From positions 1 to 59,472 of the forward strand of contig URCS01000004.1 in NCBI GenBank assembly GCA_900546455.1: a stretch of 59,472 bases of DNA. Reading direction: 5' to 3'. This DNA comes from an uncultured Collinsella sp. Lineage in GTDB: Bacteria; Actinomycetota; Coriobacteriia; Coriobacteriales; Coriobacteriaceae. The notes under the pieces were generated by a model, which was not told the origin of the DNA, ran no database searches, and was given only the letters and a program-made list of their open reading frames with translations. Each line of letters opens with the position of its first letter. The first letter of the stretch is position 1. This document shows, piece by piece, positions 1 through 8,463 of this stretch. A program made the translations under genes and the position numbers.

Positions 1-1
1 A

Positions 2-661
2 GCGGTCGGCGGGGCCATTGTGGCTCTTGACAGCGGATTGGGTCATATGAGCGAAAACCAAGATGGCGAGACGAGGCGCGAACCCCAAGGCGAGAACATC
101 GGCATCATCGCCCAGACCAGCGAGGGCGTCACACCCGCAGTCATCTCGATCATCCGCAGCAAGGTAACGGCCGAAGGAGATACAGCGGCAATCTTTGCCC
201 GTGCCATGAGCGCTGACGGCAAGACAATCGGCACCATCAAGATTGAGAACGCCGCCATCCAGACGCCCGAAGGCGGCAAGGTCATTGACTATCGCAAGCT
301 CCGTGACGGCATCTACGAGGCAGGCCAAGCCATCGGCACGGGCGACGCCACGGTCGACTCCTTCTATATCAAAGCAGTCGCCAAAAGTACGACCATCGCA
401 CCTCCCGAGGTAGCCAAGCCGGAAGACCCCAAGCCCGACGAGACCAAGCCCGCAGAAAGCAAGCCCGCGGAGTCCAAGCAGAGCCCCAAGCCTGAGGGCT
501 CAAAGCCGACCAAGGCCGTTGCGGCTTCAACCACGAAAGCCAAGACTACCGGCGTGCTCGCGGCAACCGGCGACACCTCGGGTGCGGCCATCGTGGCAAC
601 CGTCCTTGCGGGAACAGCCGCTATCGCCGCAGGCACCATGGTAAGCCGTAAGCGTTCTTAG
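2..661 (+). CDS. Cell-wall-anchored surface protein, C-terminal part (5' end outside window)
   Basis: The reading frame is open from the first bases of the window, so this is probably the 3' end of a longer gene; a GTG at 20 is the first possible start inside. The visible part has a globular segment of about 120 residues, then a Pro/Lys/Glu-rich spacer with repeated KPxExKP-like units, typical of wall-spanning linkers. It ends with LAATGD, a hydrophobic stretch of about 20 residues and RKRS. That is the layout of a sortase signal, with LAATG replacing the usual LPxTG. I infer a surface protein linked to peptidoglycan; the ligand or activity of the missing N-terminal part cannot be seen. Confidence 0.8.
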   Translation, partial: AVGGAIVALDSGLGHMSENQDGETRREPQGENIGIIAQTSEGVTPAVISIIRSKVTAEGDTAAIFARAMSADGKTIGTIKIENAAIQTPEGGKVIDYRKLRDGIYEAGQAIGTGDATVDSFYIKAVAKSTTIAPPEVAKPEDPKPDETKPAESKPAESKQSPKPEGSKPTKAVAASTTKAKTTGVLAATGDTSGAAIVATVLAGTAAIAAGTMVSRKRS

Positions 662-718
662 ACGCCTCTGCGCACATGGCAGCTCCCGCGAAGGCCCCGA
701 GCCCCAGCACCGTTTAAC

Positions 719-757
719 AACGCCACCGCCGAGCTCCCCTCCGGCGGCGGCGTTTTC
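719..757 (+). terminator. Terminator of the surface-protein gene
   Basis: AACGCCACCGCCG pairs with CGGCGGCGGCGTT, with one mismatch, and is followed by TTTT. It lies about 60 nt after the stop. Confidence 0.7.
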
Positions 758-868
758 CATATGCGTCCGCAGGGGATGCACGAGATTGTCTTTGGTCTGG
801 CCCAACCGGCATACGCTGGCATGCGACAATTGGGGCTGCCGATATCACAACACTGAGAGAAGCCCGTC

Positions 869-1534
869 ATGGAAGCGCATCAAAAGCAGATAGCCGTTTA
901 TTCGAATCATACGGAAAGCGCGCCTGTCATCTACCTCCCCGTAGTCATGGGCGACGGTAGTGATGTTTATGACCGCTGCCGAGAGCTCGACTGTCCGCCA
1001 TTCACCCTCGTCGCCATTGGCGGGCTCGATTGGAATCGCGAGCTGAGCCCCTGGGCATGCGACGGGACCGTACGCGATGCCGAGCCTTTCGGCGGCCAAG
1101 CTGCCGGTTTTCTTGATGAGCTGCTGAATCAGATAATCCCCCAGGTCGAGTCGTCGCTTCCTCAGCCACCCACCTGGCGCGGCATTGCCGGCTACTCGCT
1201 GGCAGGCCTCTTTTCGCTTTGGGCTCTCTGGCAAACCGATGTCTTTGGCCGCGCGGCGAGCGCATCGGGGTCGCTGTGGTTTCCCGACTTTGTCGACCGT
1301 GCCAGCACGACCCCTTTTGCCGGCAGCCCGCAAGCCGTCTATCTGTCACTCGGCAAAAAGGAAACCAAGACGCCCAACCGCATGATGAGGCACGTACTCG
1401 ACGACACGCGCGCAATGGAAGAGCTACTCATCGAGCGCGGCATTCCAACAACGATGGAGCTCAACCCCGGTAACCACTTTGCCCAAACCGATCTACGCAT
1501 GACACGTGGCATCCACTGGATACTGACGCATTAA
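869..1534 (+). CDS. Alpha/beta-hydrolase, esterase-like
   Basis: This 221-residue protein fits the putative esterase family related to esterase D and enterochelin esterase. The nucleophile elbow is GYSLAG, with Ser as the expected catalytic residue, and NPGNHF near the C-terminus supplies the likely catalytic His. No signal peptide or membrane segment is seen, so it probably acts in the cytosol on a small ester or thioester. The ATG at 869 follows AGAGAAG. It is a single-gene unit ending at a bidirectional terminator. The substrate cannot be read from sequence. Confidence 0.8.
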   Translation: MEAHQKQIAVYSNHTESAPVIYLPVVMGDGSDVYDRCRELDCPPFTLVAIGGLDWNRELSPWACDGTVRDAEPFGGQAAGFLDELLNQIIPQVESSLPQPPTWRGIAGYSLAGLFSLWALWQTDVFGRAASASGSLWFPDFVDRASTTPFAGSPQAVYLSLGKKETKTPNRMMRHVLDDTRAMEELLIERGIPTTMELNPGNHFAQTDLRMTRGIHWILTH

Positions 1535-1536
1535 AA

Positions 1537-1575
1537 ATGGTGCCCACGCGCATATACGCATGGGCACCATATCTT
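1537..1575. terminator. Bidirectional terminator between esterase and permease
   Basis: ATGGTGCCCA (1537-1546) pairs exactly with TGGGCACCAT (1561-1570). An A-run precedes it and a T-rich stretch follows, so it can serve both convergent genes. Confidence 0.8.
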
Positions 1576-1595
1576 GTTTTAGCTGAGCGCAGCTG

Positions 1596-2930
1596 CTACT
1601 CAGCAGCCTCCTCGAGCTCGGAAACATCAAACTCAAAGTCGTTACCCGGCAGAATGGCGTTGAGCACAATGCCCACCAGCGAGCCCACGGCAAGGCCGGA
1701 AAGCGAAATCGTCACGCCGCCCAGCTCCAGCACGATGGCACCGGCAGTGCTATAGGCAATGCCGAGTGAAAGCACGAGCACCAGGGCGGCCACCAGCACG
1801 TTGCGGTTGTTCTGGAAATCGACCTGGTTCTCAATGAGGTTGCGCACGCCCACGGCACTGATCATGCCGTAGAGCACGAGCGACACACCGCCGATAACGC
1901 ATGCCGGCATGGCCGCAATGACAGCCGCGAACTTGGGGCAGAACGAAAGCACGATGGCGCAGCACGCGGCAATGCGAATCACGCGCGGGTCGAACACGCG
2001 CGTCAGGGCGAGCACGCCGGTGTTCTCGCCATACGTGGTGTTGGCCGGAGCGCCAAAGAGCGAAGCCAGAATCGTGGCAAGACCATCACCGAGCAGCGTG
2101 CGATGCAGACCGGGATCGGCAATGTAGTTGCGCTCGCAAGTCGAACCGATAGCAGAGATATCGCCGATATGCTCGATCATGGTCGCGAAGGCCAGCGGCA
2201 TGATGGTGATGATGGCCGTCGTGGCAAGACCGCTATCGAACTGCGGCCCAAAGAGTGCAAACACGGTGTTGTCCCACACGATGGGCAGACCGACCCACGG
2301 AGCGGCGGCAACGCCCGAGAAATCAACCTCGCCGAGCGCAGCCGCAACGGCATAGCTCACCACAACGCCCAGCAAAATCGGCACGATCTTGACCATGCCA
2401 CGGCCCCAGATGTTGCAGATGACGATAACGGCAACGCCAATGACAGCCACAAGCCAGTTGGTCTGGCAGTTAGCAATAGCGGAACTTGCCAGGATCAAGC
2501 CGATGGAAATGACGATGGGGCCAGTCACCACCGGCGGAAAGAAACGCATGACACGCTTGGCGCCAAACGCGCGGAAGAGCGCCGCCAGCACCGGATAGAG
2601 CAGACCGGCACAAGCTACGCCCAGGCAGGCGTAGGGCAAAAGCTCGGTCTCGCCGTTGGGCGCGATTGCGGCATAACCGGCAATAAAGGCAAACGATGAG
2701 CCCAAAAATGCCGGCACCTTACCGCGCGACAGGAAGTGGAACAGCAGCGTGCCCAAGCCGGCAAACAAAAGCGTTGCCGATACCGAGAGGCCGGTGAGCA
2801 CGGGCACCAGCACGGTGGCGCCAAACATGGCAAACAGGTGCTGTAGGCCGAGCAGGAACATGCGCGGGCGGCCGAGCGACGATGCGTCGTAGATGGCATC
2901 GCTGACGGCGGGCGTCGAGGACTGGGACAT
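1596..2930 (-). CDS. uraA: Uracil permease, NCS2 family
   Basis: A 444-residue integral membrane protein with many hydrophobic helices, the usual length for UraA-type nucleobase:cation symporters. The N-terminal LQHLFAMFGATVLVPVL and the mid-protein NTTYGENTGVLALTRV are close to the UraA signature, including the conserved Glu in the substrate site. It should import uracil across the cytoplasmic membrane for salvage. The start at 2930 follows AAAGGACATCC. It is the last gene of a leftward series but lies more than 100 nt from the MetE-like gene, so it may have its own promoter. Xanthine as substrate is the main alternative. Confidence 0.88.
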   Translation of the reverse strand: MSQSSTPAVSDAIYDASSLGRPRMFLLGLQHLFAMFGATVLVPVLTGLSVSATLLFAGLGTLLFHFLSRGKVPAFLGSSFAFIAGYAAIAPNGETELLPYACLGVACAGLLYPVLAALFRAFGAKRVMRFFPPVVTGPIVISIGLILASSAIANCQTNWLVAVIGVAVIVICNIWGRGMVKIVPILLGVVVSYAVAAALGEVDFSGVAAAPWVGLPIVWDNTVFALFGPQFDSGLATTAIITIMPLAFATMIEHIGDISAIGSTCERNYIADPGLHRTLLGDGLATILASLFGAPANTTYGENTGVLALTRVFDPRVIRIAACCAIVLSFCPKFAAVIAAMPACVIGGVSLVLYGMISAVGVRNLIENQVDFQNNRNVLVAALVLVLSLGIAYSTAGAIVLELGGVTISLSGLAVGSLVGIVLNAILPGNDFEFDVSELEEAAE

Positions 2931-3052
2931 GGATGTCCTTTCGAATGGAAGGGCGATCAGGCATATCGGATAACCTGCCCGAACGATACGATCCGAACCA
3001 TTGTACGCGATACACTATGCCTCGCACGCGCCGCCACCTGCAAACACTAGCG

Positions 3053-4186
3053 CTATTTCCAAACGCGCTCGGCAATGCGCTTGACCAGCGCGATCTTTGC
3101 CCATTGCTCATCCTCGGTCAGCTTGTTGCCAATCTCGCAGCTGGCAAAGCCGCACTGAGGCGACAGATACAGGTTCTCAAGCGGCACGTACTTTGCGGCT
3201 TCACGGATGCGCTCGACGATAACATCCTCGTTCTCGAGCTCTGCCGCCTTGGTGGTTACCAAGCCCAGCACGACCTTCTTGCCCGGGGCAACGTACTTGA
3301 GCGGCTCAAAACCGCCGGCGCGCGGCGTATCGAACTCCAGGTAAAATGCATCGACATCCTCGTTTGCGAACAGGTACGGCGCGATGGGGTCATAGCCGCC
3401 CTCGAAGGCATAGGTGGAGTGGTAGTTGCCGCGGCACACATGCGTGTTGATGACCAGATCGTCGGGCTTGTCCGCGATGGCGGCATTGTTGAGCGCCACG
3501 CCCAGCTCGCTTACCTTTTGCAGGTCGACCGGGCTCATGCCGGTTTTGGCGACAAAATCGGTGTCGCAGTAGATGCCCCAGGTGCAGTCATCAAACTGGA
3601 TGTTGCGGCAGCCTGCTGCGTACAGGTCGGCGATCACCGTGCGATAAGCGGCTGCGATGGCGTCGGCAAGTTCCTCATCGGTCTTATAGACAGCGCGCAG
3701 GCTCTCCTGCTGGCCGTCGCAGCGGTCGAGCGTGACTTCGGAGAACGTCTGGATCGGCGCCGGAATGGTTTGCCGCGCGACCTGGCCCTCCCCCTCGAGC
3801 GCCTTGACAAATTTAAAGTGCTCGACGAACGGATGGTTCTCGCCGCTAATGGGGCCGGTTACCACGGCGGTGTCGGCTGTGGTCTCCTCGTCGTGGAACA
3901 TATAGCCCGTACGCGAGGTACGGCGTTCAATGCCGTTGAGCCCCCACATAAAGTCGAGGTGCCAGTAACTGCGGCGAAACTCGCCATCGGTACTCACCTG
4001 CAGGCCAGCGGACTTTTGCTTGTCCACCAGGTCGCGAATGGCCTCATCCTCGACGGCCTTAAGGCCGGCGGCGTCGAGTGTGCCCGCAGCATAGGCGGCA
4101 CGGGCGTCCTTTACGGCCTGTGGACGAAGAAAGCTGCCGACGATATCGGCACGAAACGGCGCGTTCAGCGTGGTTAAAGCACTCAT
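3053..4186 (-). CDS. MetE C-terminal-like methyltransferase (YxjG type)
   Basis: This 377-residue protein resembles the catalytic half of cobalamin-independent methionine synthase, as in the short YxjG/YxjH proteins of Bacillus. The N-terminus has the ADIVGSFLRP motif. Zinc-ligand candidates are the His/Cys of NTHVCRGNYH and the Cys of LSPQCGFAS near the C-terminus. It lacks the MetE N-terminal domain, so the methyl donor may not be polyglutamyl methyltetrahydrofolate. The start follows AAAGGGAGATATCT. A LysR gene lies just upstream on the same strand, with a dyad between them, suggesting LysR control. A role in methionine or sulphur metabolism is inferred. Confidence 0.85.
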   Translation of the reverse strand: MSALTTLNAPFRADIVGSFLRPQAVKDARAAYAAGTLDAAGLKAVEDEAIRDLVDKQKSAGLQVSTDGEFRRSYWHLDFMWGLNGIERRTSRTGYMFHDEETTADTAVVTGPISGENHPFVEHFKFVKALEGEGQVARQTIPAPIQTFSEVTLDRCDGQQESLRAVYKTDEELADAIAAAYRTVIADLYAAGCRNIQFDDCTWGIYCDTDFVAKTGMSPVDLQKVSELGVALNNAAIADKPDDLVINTHVCRGNYHSTYAFEGGYDPIAPYLFANEDVDAFYLEFDTPRAGGFEPLKYVAPGKKVVLGLVTTKAAELENEDVIVERIREAAKYVPLENLYLSPQCGFASCEIGNKLTEDEQWAKIALVKRIAERVWK

Positions 4187-4226
4187 AGATATCTCCCTTT
4201 GAATTGGTTGCTTTACTGGGACAAAG

Positions 4227-4295
4227 TATGAGCGCTCATATAGCCATCGTAAAATATACGTTTATAACAGTTTGATATAGATGCTTCCTATATCA
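4227..4295 (-). promoter_or_regulatory. Putative LysR operator region upstream of the MetE-like gene
   Basis: Two dyads lie between the LysR stop and the MetE-like start. TGATATAG (4273-4280) and CTATATCA (4288-4295) form an exact 8-bp inverted repeat with a 7-nt centre, a spacing usual for LysR-type sites. TATGAGCGCTCATA (4227-4240) is an exact 14-bp palindrome nearer the gene. Binding of either by the adjacent LysR protein is inferred. Confidence 0.5.
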
Positions 4296-4341
4296 GTTGG
4301 GACTGCCATGAAGAGATTTGACCTGTACAGGACGCAGCAGT

Positions 4342-5238
4342 CTAGATATGCTGACGGATCGCGTCGATATAGGCTTGACCGTAGCGCGTAAGCGTCGTGT
4401 TCTTGCGCGTGATGATGCCGATCTCCATGTACTCATCCACATCGAGCGGAATCGAGATGATGCCGGGCCCGTTGAGCTCGTGACTGATCACGCCTGAGCA
4501 TACCGTGTAGCCGTTGAGGCCCATGGCCAGGTTGAACAGCGTCGCACGGTCGCGCACGCGGATATTCTTGCGACGCTCAAACGTCGAGGTCAGCTCTTCG
4601 GAATAGTAAAACGAGTTGTAACTGCCCTGCTCGTAGGACAGGAACGGGTAGTCTTCCAAGTCCTCGAGCGTCACGCTGGAGCGGGCCGCCAGCGGATGGT
4701 CGGCGCAGACGAAGACATGCGGCGTGGCGCAGAAGAGCCCTTCGAACACGAGCTCGTTGGCCACCAGCATGCGCTCGATGACCTCGCGGTTGTGCTCGGA
4801 CAGATATAGGATGCCCAGTTCGCTTTTCATATGCGCGACGTCCTCGATAATCTCGTGAGTCTGCTCCTCGCGCAGGGTAAAGTCATAGCGCGCGGCATCG
4901 AACTCACGGATCACATCGACAAACGCGTTGACGGCAAAGGAATAATGCTGGCAGCTCACACTAAAGTGCGGCAACTGCTCGGACGCGCCCTTGTACTTGC
5001 CTTCGAGCAGATCCGCCTGATCGAGCACCTGGCGCGCGTAGCCCAAGAAGGTCTCGCCCTCCTCGGACACAATGACACCCTTGTTGGTGCGCTCAAAGAT
5101 GTGCACACCCATCTCGTTTTCGAGATCGCGGATCGACGCGGTAATCGAAGGCTGCGACACAAAGAGCCGGCGCGAGGCCTCGGTGATGCTGCCGCATTCG
5201 GCAACTTTGACGACATACCTGAGCTGTTGAAGCTTCAT
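4342..5238 (-). CDS. LysR-family transcriptional regulator
   Basis: The ATG at 5238 is chosen because AGGGAGG lies six bases upstream and the protein then begins exactly at the helix-turn-helix (MKLQQLRYVVKVAE). The frame is open further upstream but reads as non-coding. The 298-residue product has the N-terminal winged HTH with the family's SQPSITASIRDLE recognition helix, followed by a substrate-binding effector domain. It starts 11 bases after the HAD phosphatase stop, so the two are probably cotranscribed. The MetE-like gene downstream is the best candidate target; the effector is unknown. Confidence 0.9.
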   Translation of the reverse strand: MKLQQLRYVVKVAECGSITEASRRLFVSQPSITASIRDLENEMGVHIFERTNKGVIVSEEGETFLGYARQVLDQADLLEGKYKGASEQLPHFSVSCQHYSFAVNAFVDVIREFDAARYDFTLREEQTHEIIEDVAHMKSELGILYLSEHNREVIERMLVANELVFEGLFCATPHVFVCADHPLAARSSVTLEDLEDYPFLSYEQGSYNSFYYSEELTSTFERRKNIRVRDRATLFNLAMGLNGYTVCSGVISHELNGPGIISIPLDVDEYMEIGIITRKNTTLTRYGQAYIDAIRQHI

Positions 5239-5248
5239 GATGGCCTCC

Positions 5249-6157
5249 CTAGACGTCCGCGATACCCGAACCCGCCGCATCTGCCTGACGCATAAACGAC
5301 GGCATCTCCCCCGTCGCGGCGCAGGCGGCAATCTGATGCAGAGCCCCGGCAACCGCATCGTCTGCCGCAGCGCCGATATGCCAGCGCGCGGCAGCCGTGA
5401 CGGCCTCGTTGGCATTGGCAACTGCAACGGAGTTGGGGACGGCACCGATCATGGGCAGGTCGTTATCGGAATCGCCAAATACGGCCACCTCGTCGGACGT
5501 CAGGTCCAAAGCGCGCGCCAGCTCCAGCGCAGCGCAACCCTTGTCCCAACCTGCTGGAAGAATGTCGAACAGGCGCACACGATTGTTGGGAAACACGAGC
5601 GAGAGTTCCGGCACCTCAGCGGCAACGCGCTCGCGTAGCTCCGCGAGCTCCTCACGCGAACGAGCACTCCAGATATTCGCCTTGAACACCGGCGCGTCAT
5701 CGACGACGGGACGGCACGGGGCCTCTTCGCCCTTGAGCCACGCGTTGCCACCCGACTCCATAGCGCGACGCACGCGCTCGGGGTCGCTCGTCACGCAATA
5801 GGCATCGTTATCCCAAAAGTCATCACCCAGGCTGTAGACCTTTAGATAGGTATCGTCGGTCTCTTGCTCGAGGTAATCGGCCAGACGCATCAGGGCATCG
5901 TTGTCGGTCGCGCGCGAAGCGATCGCCTGACCGTCGACAAACATAACCTGGCCGTTACAGAACGCACCAGTCGAAAAGCACTCGGCGCGATTGCGGAACA
6001 TCCAGCCCATCGCAGACGGCTGGCGACCCGAAACCGGGCCAAAGTGCAGACCCGCCGCCTGCATGGCATGAATGCCCTCGATGGCGTAGTCGCTGGCGCC
6101 GTCATGCCCGGCTGGAATCAACGTATCGTCCATATCGGTCAGCACAAGTTTTATCAT
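5249..6157 (-). CDS. HAD-superfamily phosphatase, Cof type
   Basis: This 302-residue protein has HAD motif I as DMDDTLIPAG at residues 8-17 (nucleophile Asp and acid/base Asp) and motif IV as VFGDSDNDLPM. Between them is a type-II cap, as in Cof/YbjI sugar-phosphate and pyridoxal-phosphate phosphatases. It is cytosolic. It forms a probable two-gene unit with the LysR regulator. The substrate cannot be assigned, because members of this family are broad-specificity phosphatases. Confidence 0.88.
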   Translation of the reverse strand: MIKLVLTDMDDTLIPAGHDGASDYAIEGIHAMQAAGLHFGPVSGRQPSAMGWMFRNRAECFSTGAFCNGQVMFVDGQAIASRATDNDALMRLADYLEQETDDTYLKVYSLGDDFWDNDAYCVTSDPERVRRAMESGGNAWLKGEEAPCRPVVDDAPVFKANIWSARSREELAELRERVAAEVPELSLVFPNNRVRLFDILPAGWDKGCAALELARALDLTSDEVAVFGDSDNDLPMIGAVPNSVAVANANEAVTAAARWHIGAAADDAVAGALHQIAACAATGEMPSFMRQADAAGSGIADV

Positions 6158-6194
6158 AAGGCCCCCATTCGTATCGGTCCTACCTATTGTAACG

Positions 6195-6229
6195 ACCTGC
6201 CAAAATAAACCTGTCCCTTTTTGGCAGGT
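6195..6229. repeat. Palindromic intergenic repeat, copy 1
   Basis: A 35-bp element with ends ACCTGCCAAAA and TTTTGGCAGGT, an 11-bp inverted repeat. It matches 30406-30440 at 34 of 35 positions. Here it lies between the divergent HAD gene and the thiamine riboswitch. Confidence 0.8.
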
Positions 6230-6255
6230 GCGCTAGTATAGGGAACAACAGATTC

Positions 6256-6355
6256 GATGCGGGAGTGCCGGCGGTGCAAACCACAAGGCTGAGAGGGCAT
6301 GGGGCCCAATCCTTTGAACCTGTCAGTTAATGCTGGCGTAGGGAGCATGCCGCCT
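6256..6355 (+). promoter_or_regulatory. TPP riboswitch (thi-box)
   Basis: The leader contains the conserved blocks in order: GGGAGTGCC near 6261, the thi-box GGCTGAGA at 6288-6295, CCTTTGAACCTG at 6311-6322, then GTTAATGCTGGCGTAGGGA. These correspond to the P2/P4 stems and the pyrimidine- and pyrophosphate-sensor bulges of the known aptamer. It precedes thiM and is followed at once by an intrinsic terminator, so thiamine pyrophosphate should stop transcription before the operon. Confidence 0.95.
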
Positions 6356-6360
6356 TTGCA

Positions 6361-6390
6361 GGGGCGCTGTCTATGCACAGCGCCCCTTTT
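6361..6390 (+). terminator. Riboswitch expression-platform terminator
   Basis: GGGGCGCTGT and ACAGCGCCCC form an exact 10-bp stem with a 6-nt loop followed by TTTT. It sits between the TPP aptamer and the thiM ribosome binding site, indicating control by attenuation. Confidence 0.92.
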
Positions 6391-6412
6391 CTATGCCAAG
6401 GAGGCATGTGCA

Positions 6413-7252
6413 GTGATTGATTCGGAACAGCTTAAGCAGCATATGATCAAGGCCGTGGGGGAGATTCGCGCCACCAATCCGATGGCCGGCTCCATCACCA
6501 ACACGGTGACGATCGACTTTGTCGCCAACGCGCAGCTCGCCGTGGGCGGTTCGGCCGCCATGGTCTATCTACCCGACGAGGGCGAGGCACTCGTTGCCGG
6601 CGGCGGCGCCATCTATCTCAACATGGGCACGCTCTTCCCCATCTACGAGCAGACGATTCCCCGCGCGGCCAAGGCGGCACACGACGCCGGCAAGCCCTGG
6701 GTGCTCGATCCGGTGGGCCTGGGCATTGGCAGCCTGCGCACCCAGCTGGTAAACGAACTCAAGCAGTACAAGCCCGCCATCGTGCGCGGCAACGCCTCCG
6801 AGATCATCGCGCTCGCCGGCCTGTGGGGTCTTGAAGGCGAGGCGGCCAATCTGAGCCGCGTGCGCGGTGTCGATACCACCGACACGGTCGACGCCGCCCG
6901 CGATGCCGCCGTGGCGCTCGCCCGCTACACTGGCGGCGCCGTGGTCGTCTCGGGCGAAGTCGACCTAATCACCGACGGCACGACCGTGGCCAAGTCCCAC
7001 GGCGGCAGCCCGCTCATGTCCAAGATCACCGGCTGCGGTTGCTCGCAAGGCGGCGTACTGGCCGTGTACGCCTGTGCTGCCGATCCGTTTACGGCAGCCA
7101 TCTGCGGCACCGCCGTCTACAACGTCGCCGGTACGCGTGCCGCCGCTGTCGCCGATGCCCCGGCAAGCTTTAAGGTCGCCTTTATCGACGAGCTCTACCG
7201 CGCGACCGCCCAGGATATTGCCGACAACCAACTCGAACTCGAGGAGGCATAA
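6413..7252 (+). CDS. thiM: Hydroxyethylthiazole kinase
   Basis: ThiM phosphorylates 4-methyl-5-(2-hydroxyethyl)thiazole in thiamine salvage. GTG at 6413 is the supported start: AAGGAGG lies at 6398-6404, the nearby ATG is out of frame, and any longer frame would run through the riboswitch. The 279-residue protein has the ribokinase-like ThiM motifs NPMAGSITNTVT near the start, VLDPVG, VRGNASEI and KITGCGC, the last holding the conserved catalytic Cys region. It is the first gene of a three-gene operon. Confidence 0.95.
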   Translation: MIDSEQLKQHMIKAVGEIRATNPMAGSITNTVTIDFVANAQLAVGGSAAMVYLPDEGEALVAGGGAIYLNMGTLFPIYEQTIPRAAKAAHDAGKPWVLDPVGLGIGSLRTQLVNELKQYKPAIVRGNASEIIALAGLWGLEGEAANLSRVRGVDTTDTVDAARDAAVALARYTGGAVVVSGEVDLITDGTTVAKSHGGSPLMSKITGCGCSQGGVLAVYACAADPFTAAICGTAVYNVAGTRAAAVADAPASFKVAFIDELYRATAQDIADNQLELEEA

Positions 7253-7255
7253 GCC

Positions 7256-7597
7256 ATGTCCGAGTCCACAACCAGCGCCGGCATGAACACACTCGTCGCC
7301 GTGGCCATCGCCCCGTGCGGCACCGGCGATGAGCTGTCCGCCGAGGTCGCCGAGGTCGTGCGCGTCATTCGCGAGAGTGGCCTTCCCAACCGCACCAGCT
7401 CGATGTTCACCGAGATCGAGGGCGACTGGGACGAGGTCATGCAGGTCGTGCGCGACGCAACCTTTGTGCTGGCGAGCAAGGGCATCCGGACCGAAGTCGT
7501 GCTCAAGGCAGATATTCGACCCGGATTTACCGACACCATGACCGGCAAACTCGAGCGCATGGAAGCGCAGATCAAAAAGCAGGAGGAAGCACGATGA
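7256..7597 (+). CDS. Thiamine-binding protein, MTH1187/YkoF-like
   Basis: A 113-residue protein of the small ferredoxin-fold thiamine-binding family (formerly DUF77). The pattern VAVAIAPCGTGDELS, then RTSSMFTEIEGDWDEVMQVV, and a C-terminal helix fits that family. It starts three bases after the thiM stop and its last four bases overlap the thiE start. Such proteins bind thiamine or its hydroxymethylpyrimidine precursor in the cytosol. An uptake or carrier role here follows from the operon and is inferred. Confidence 0.85.
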   Translation: MSESTTSAGMNTLVAVAIAPCGTGDELSAEVAEVVRVIRESGLPNRTSSMFTEIEGDWDEVMQVVRDATFVLASKGIRTEVVLKADIRPGFTDTMTGKLERMEAQIKKQEEAR

Positions 7598-8289
7598 GCA
7601 TCCGCGACAACCTTGATATCTCCGCCTATCTGGTACTCGGCCCCGAAAACACCCTCGGGCGCCCCGTGGGCGATGTGGTGGCCCAGGCACTCGACGCCGG
7701 CTTTACCTGCATCCAGGTGCGCTCCAAGGTGGCAAGCGCCCGCGAGATCATCGCGCTGACGGGCGATGCCGCGCAGGCAATCGCACAGGCCGGCAAGACC
7801 GGTCAGGTCGCCCTGCTGATCGACGACCGTCTGGATTGTGTGCTTGCCGCGCGCGAGCAGGGTATTGCTGTCGACGGCGTGCACGTGGGTCAGAGCGATA
7901 TTCCCGTCGAGGTCTGTCGCAAGCTGCTGGGCCCCGATGCCATCGTGGGCCTTTCGGCCCGCTGCGAGGAGATGCTCGAGTACGTCAAGACCGCCGACAT
8001 GAGTCTGGTCGACTACCTGGGCATCGGCCCGCTCCACGAGACCGAGACCAAGCGCGACTGCGGACGCGCGGCCGATGGCTCCATCATCACCAAGAGCTTT
8101 GAGGACCTGGCCGCACTCCACATGGCAAGCCCCGTGCCCATCGTGGTGGGCGGCGGCGTTAAGACGGCCGACTTGCCGCAGCTTAAGGCAACCGGCGTCG
8201 ACGGCTTCTTTGTGGTGAGCGCCGTCTGCAGTGCCGACGACCCCCACGCCGCAGCCAAGGAACTTGTCGACACCTGGCAGCAGGCATAG
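7594..8289 (+). CDS. thiE: Thiamine-phosphate synthase
   Basis: ThiE joins hydroxymethylpyrimidine pyrophosphate and hydroxyethylthiazole phosphate to make thiamine phosphate. The 231-residue TIM barrel shows IQVRSK, LIDDRLD, GVHVGQSDIP, LGIGPLHETETKRDCG and PIVVGGGVK, the usual substrate and phosphate loops in the usual order. The ATGA overlap with the preceding gene indicates translational coupling. With thiM it forms a salvage operon under the TPP riboswitch; thiD and thiC are not in the window. Confidence 0.95.
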   Translation: MSIRDNLDISAYLVLGPENTLGRPVGDVVAQALDAGFTCIQVRSKVASAREIIALTGDAAQAIAQAGKTGQVALLIDDRLDCVLAAREQGIAVDGVHVGQSDIPVEVCRKLLGPDAIVGLSARCEEMLEYVKTADMSLVDYLGIGPLHETETKRDCGRAADGSIITKSFEDLAALHMASPVPIVVGGGVKTADLPQLKATGVDGFFVVSAVCSADDPHAAAKELVDTWQQA

Positions 8290-8331
8290 GCATAGGCCGA
8301 GCAGCTGATTCGCAACCTCATATCTTCAATA

Positions 8332-8443
8332 GCGGAAAGCGCATCCCAGTTTGGACGTCCATTCTGGGATGCGCTTTCCGCATAGAGGGCCAGTGGGAAA
8401 CTGCATCCCAGTCTGAACACAAATTCCGGGATGCGCTTTCCGC
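8332..8443. repeat. Two tandem palindromic elements between thiE and the lipase gene
   Basis: The first unit (8332-8381) is an exact 18-bp inverted repeat, GCGGAAAGCGCATCCCAG with its complement, around a 14-nt loop. The second (8394-8443) is a decayed copy with arms around GCATCCCAG and CGGGATGCGCTTTCCGC. They lie between convergent genes and may act as a bidirectional terminator as well as being a REP-like repeat. Confidence 0.8.
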
Positions 8444-8463
8444 CGAGTCCACGGCAGCTTGTC

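Noticed and set aside
2933..4177. 414-residue plus-strand frame
   Set aside because: It is antisense to the MetE-like gene and has no recognisable motif or ribosome binding site.
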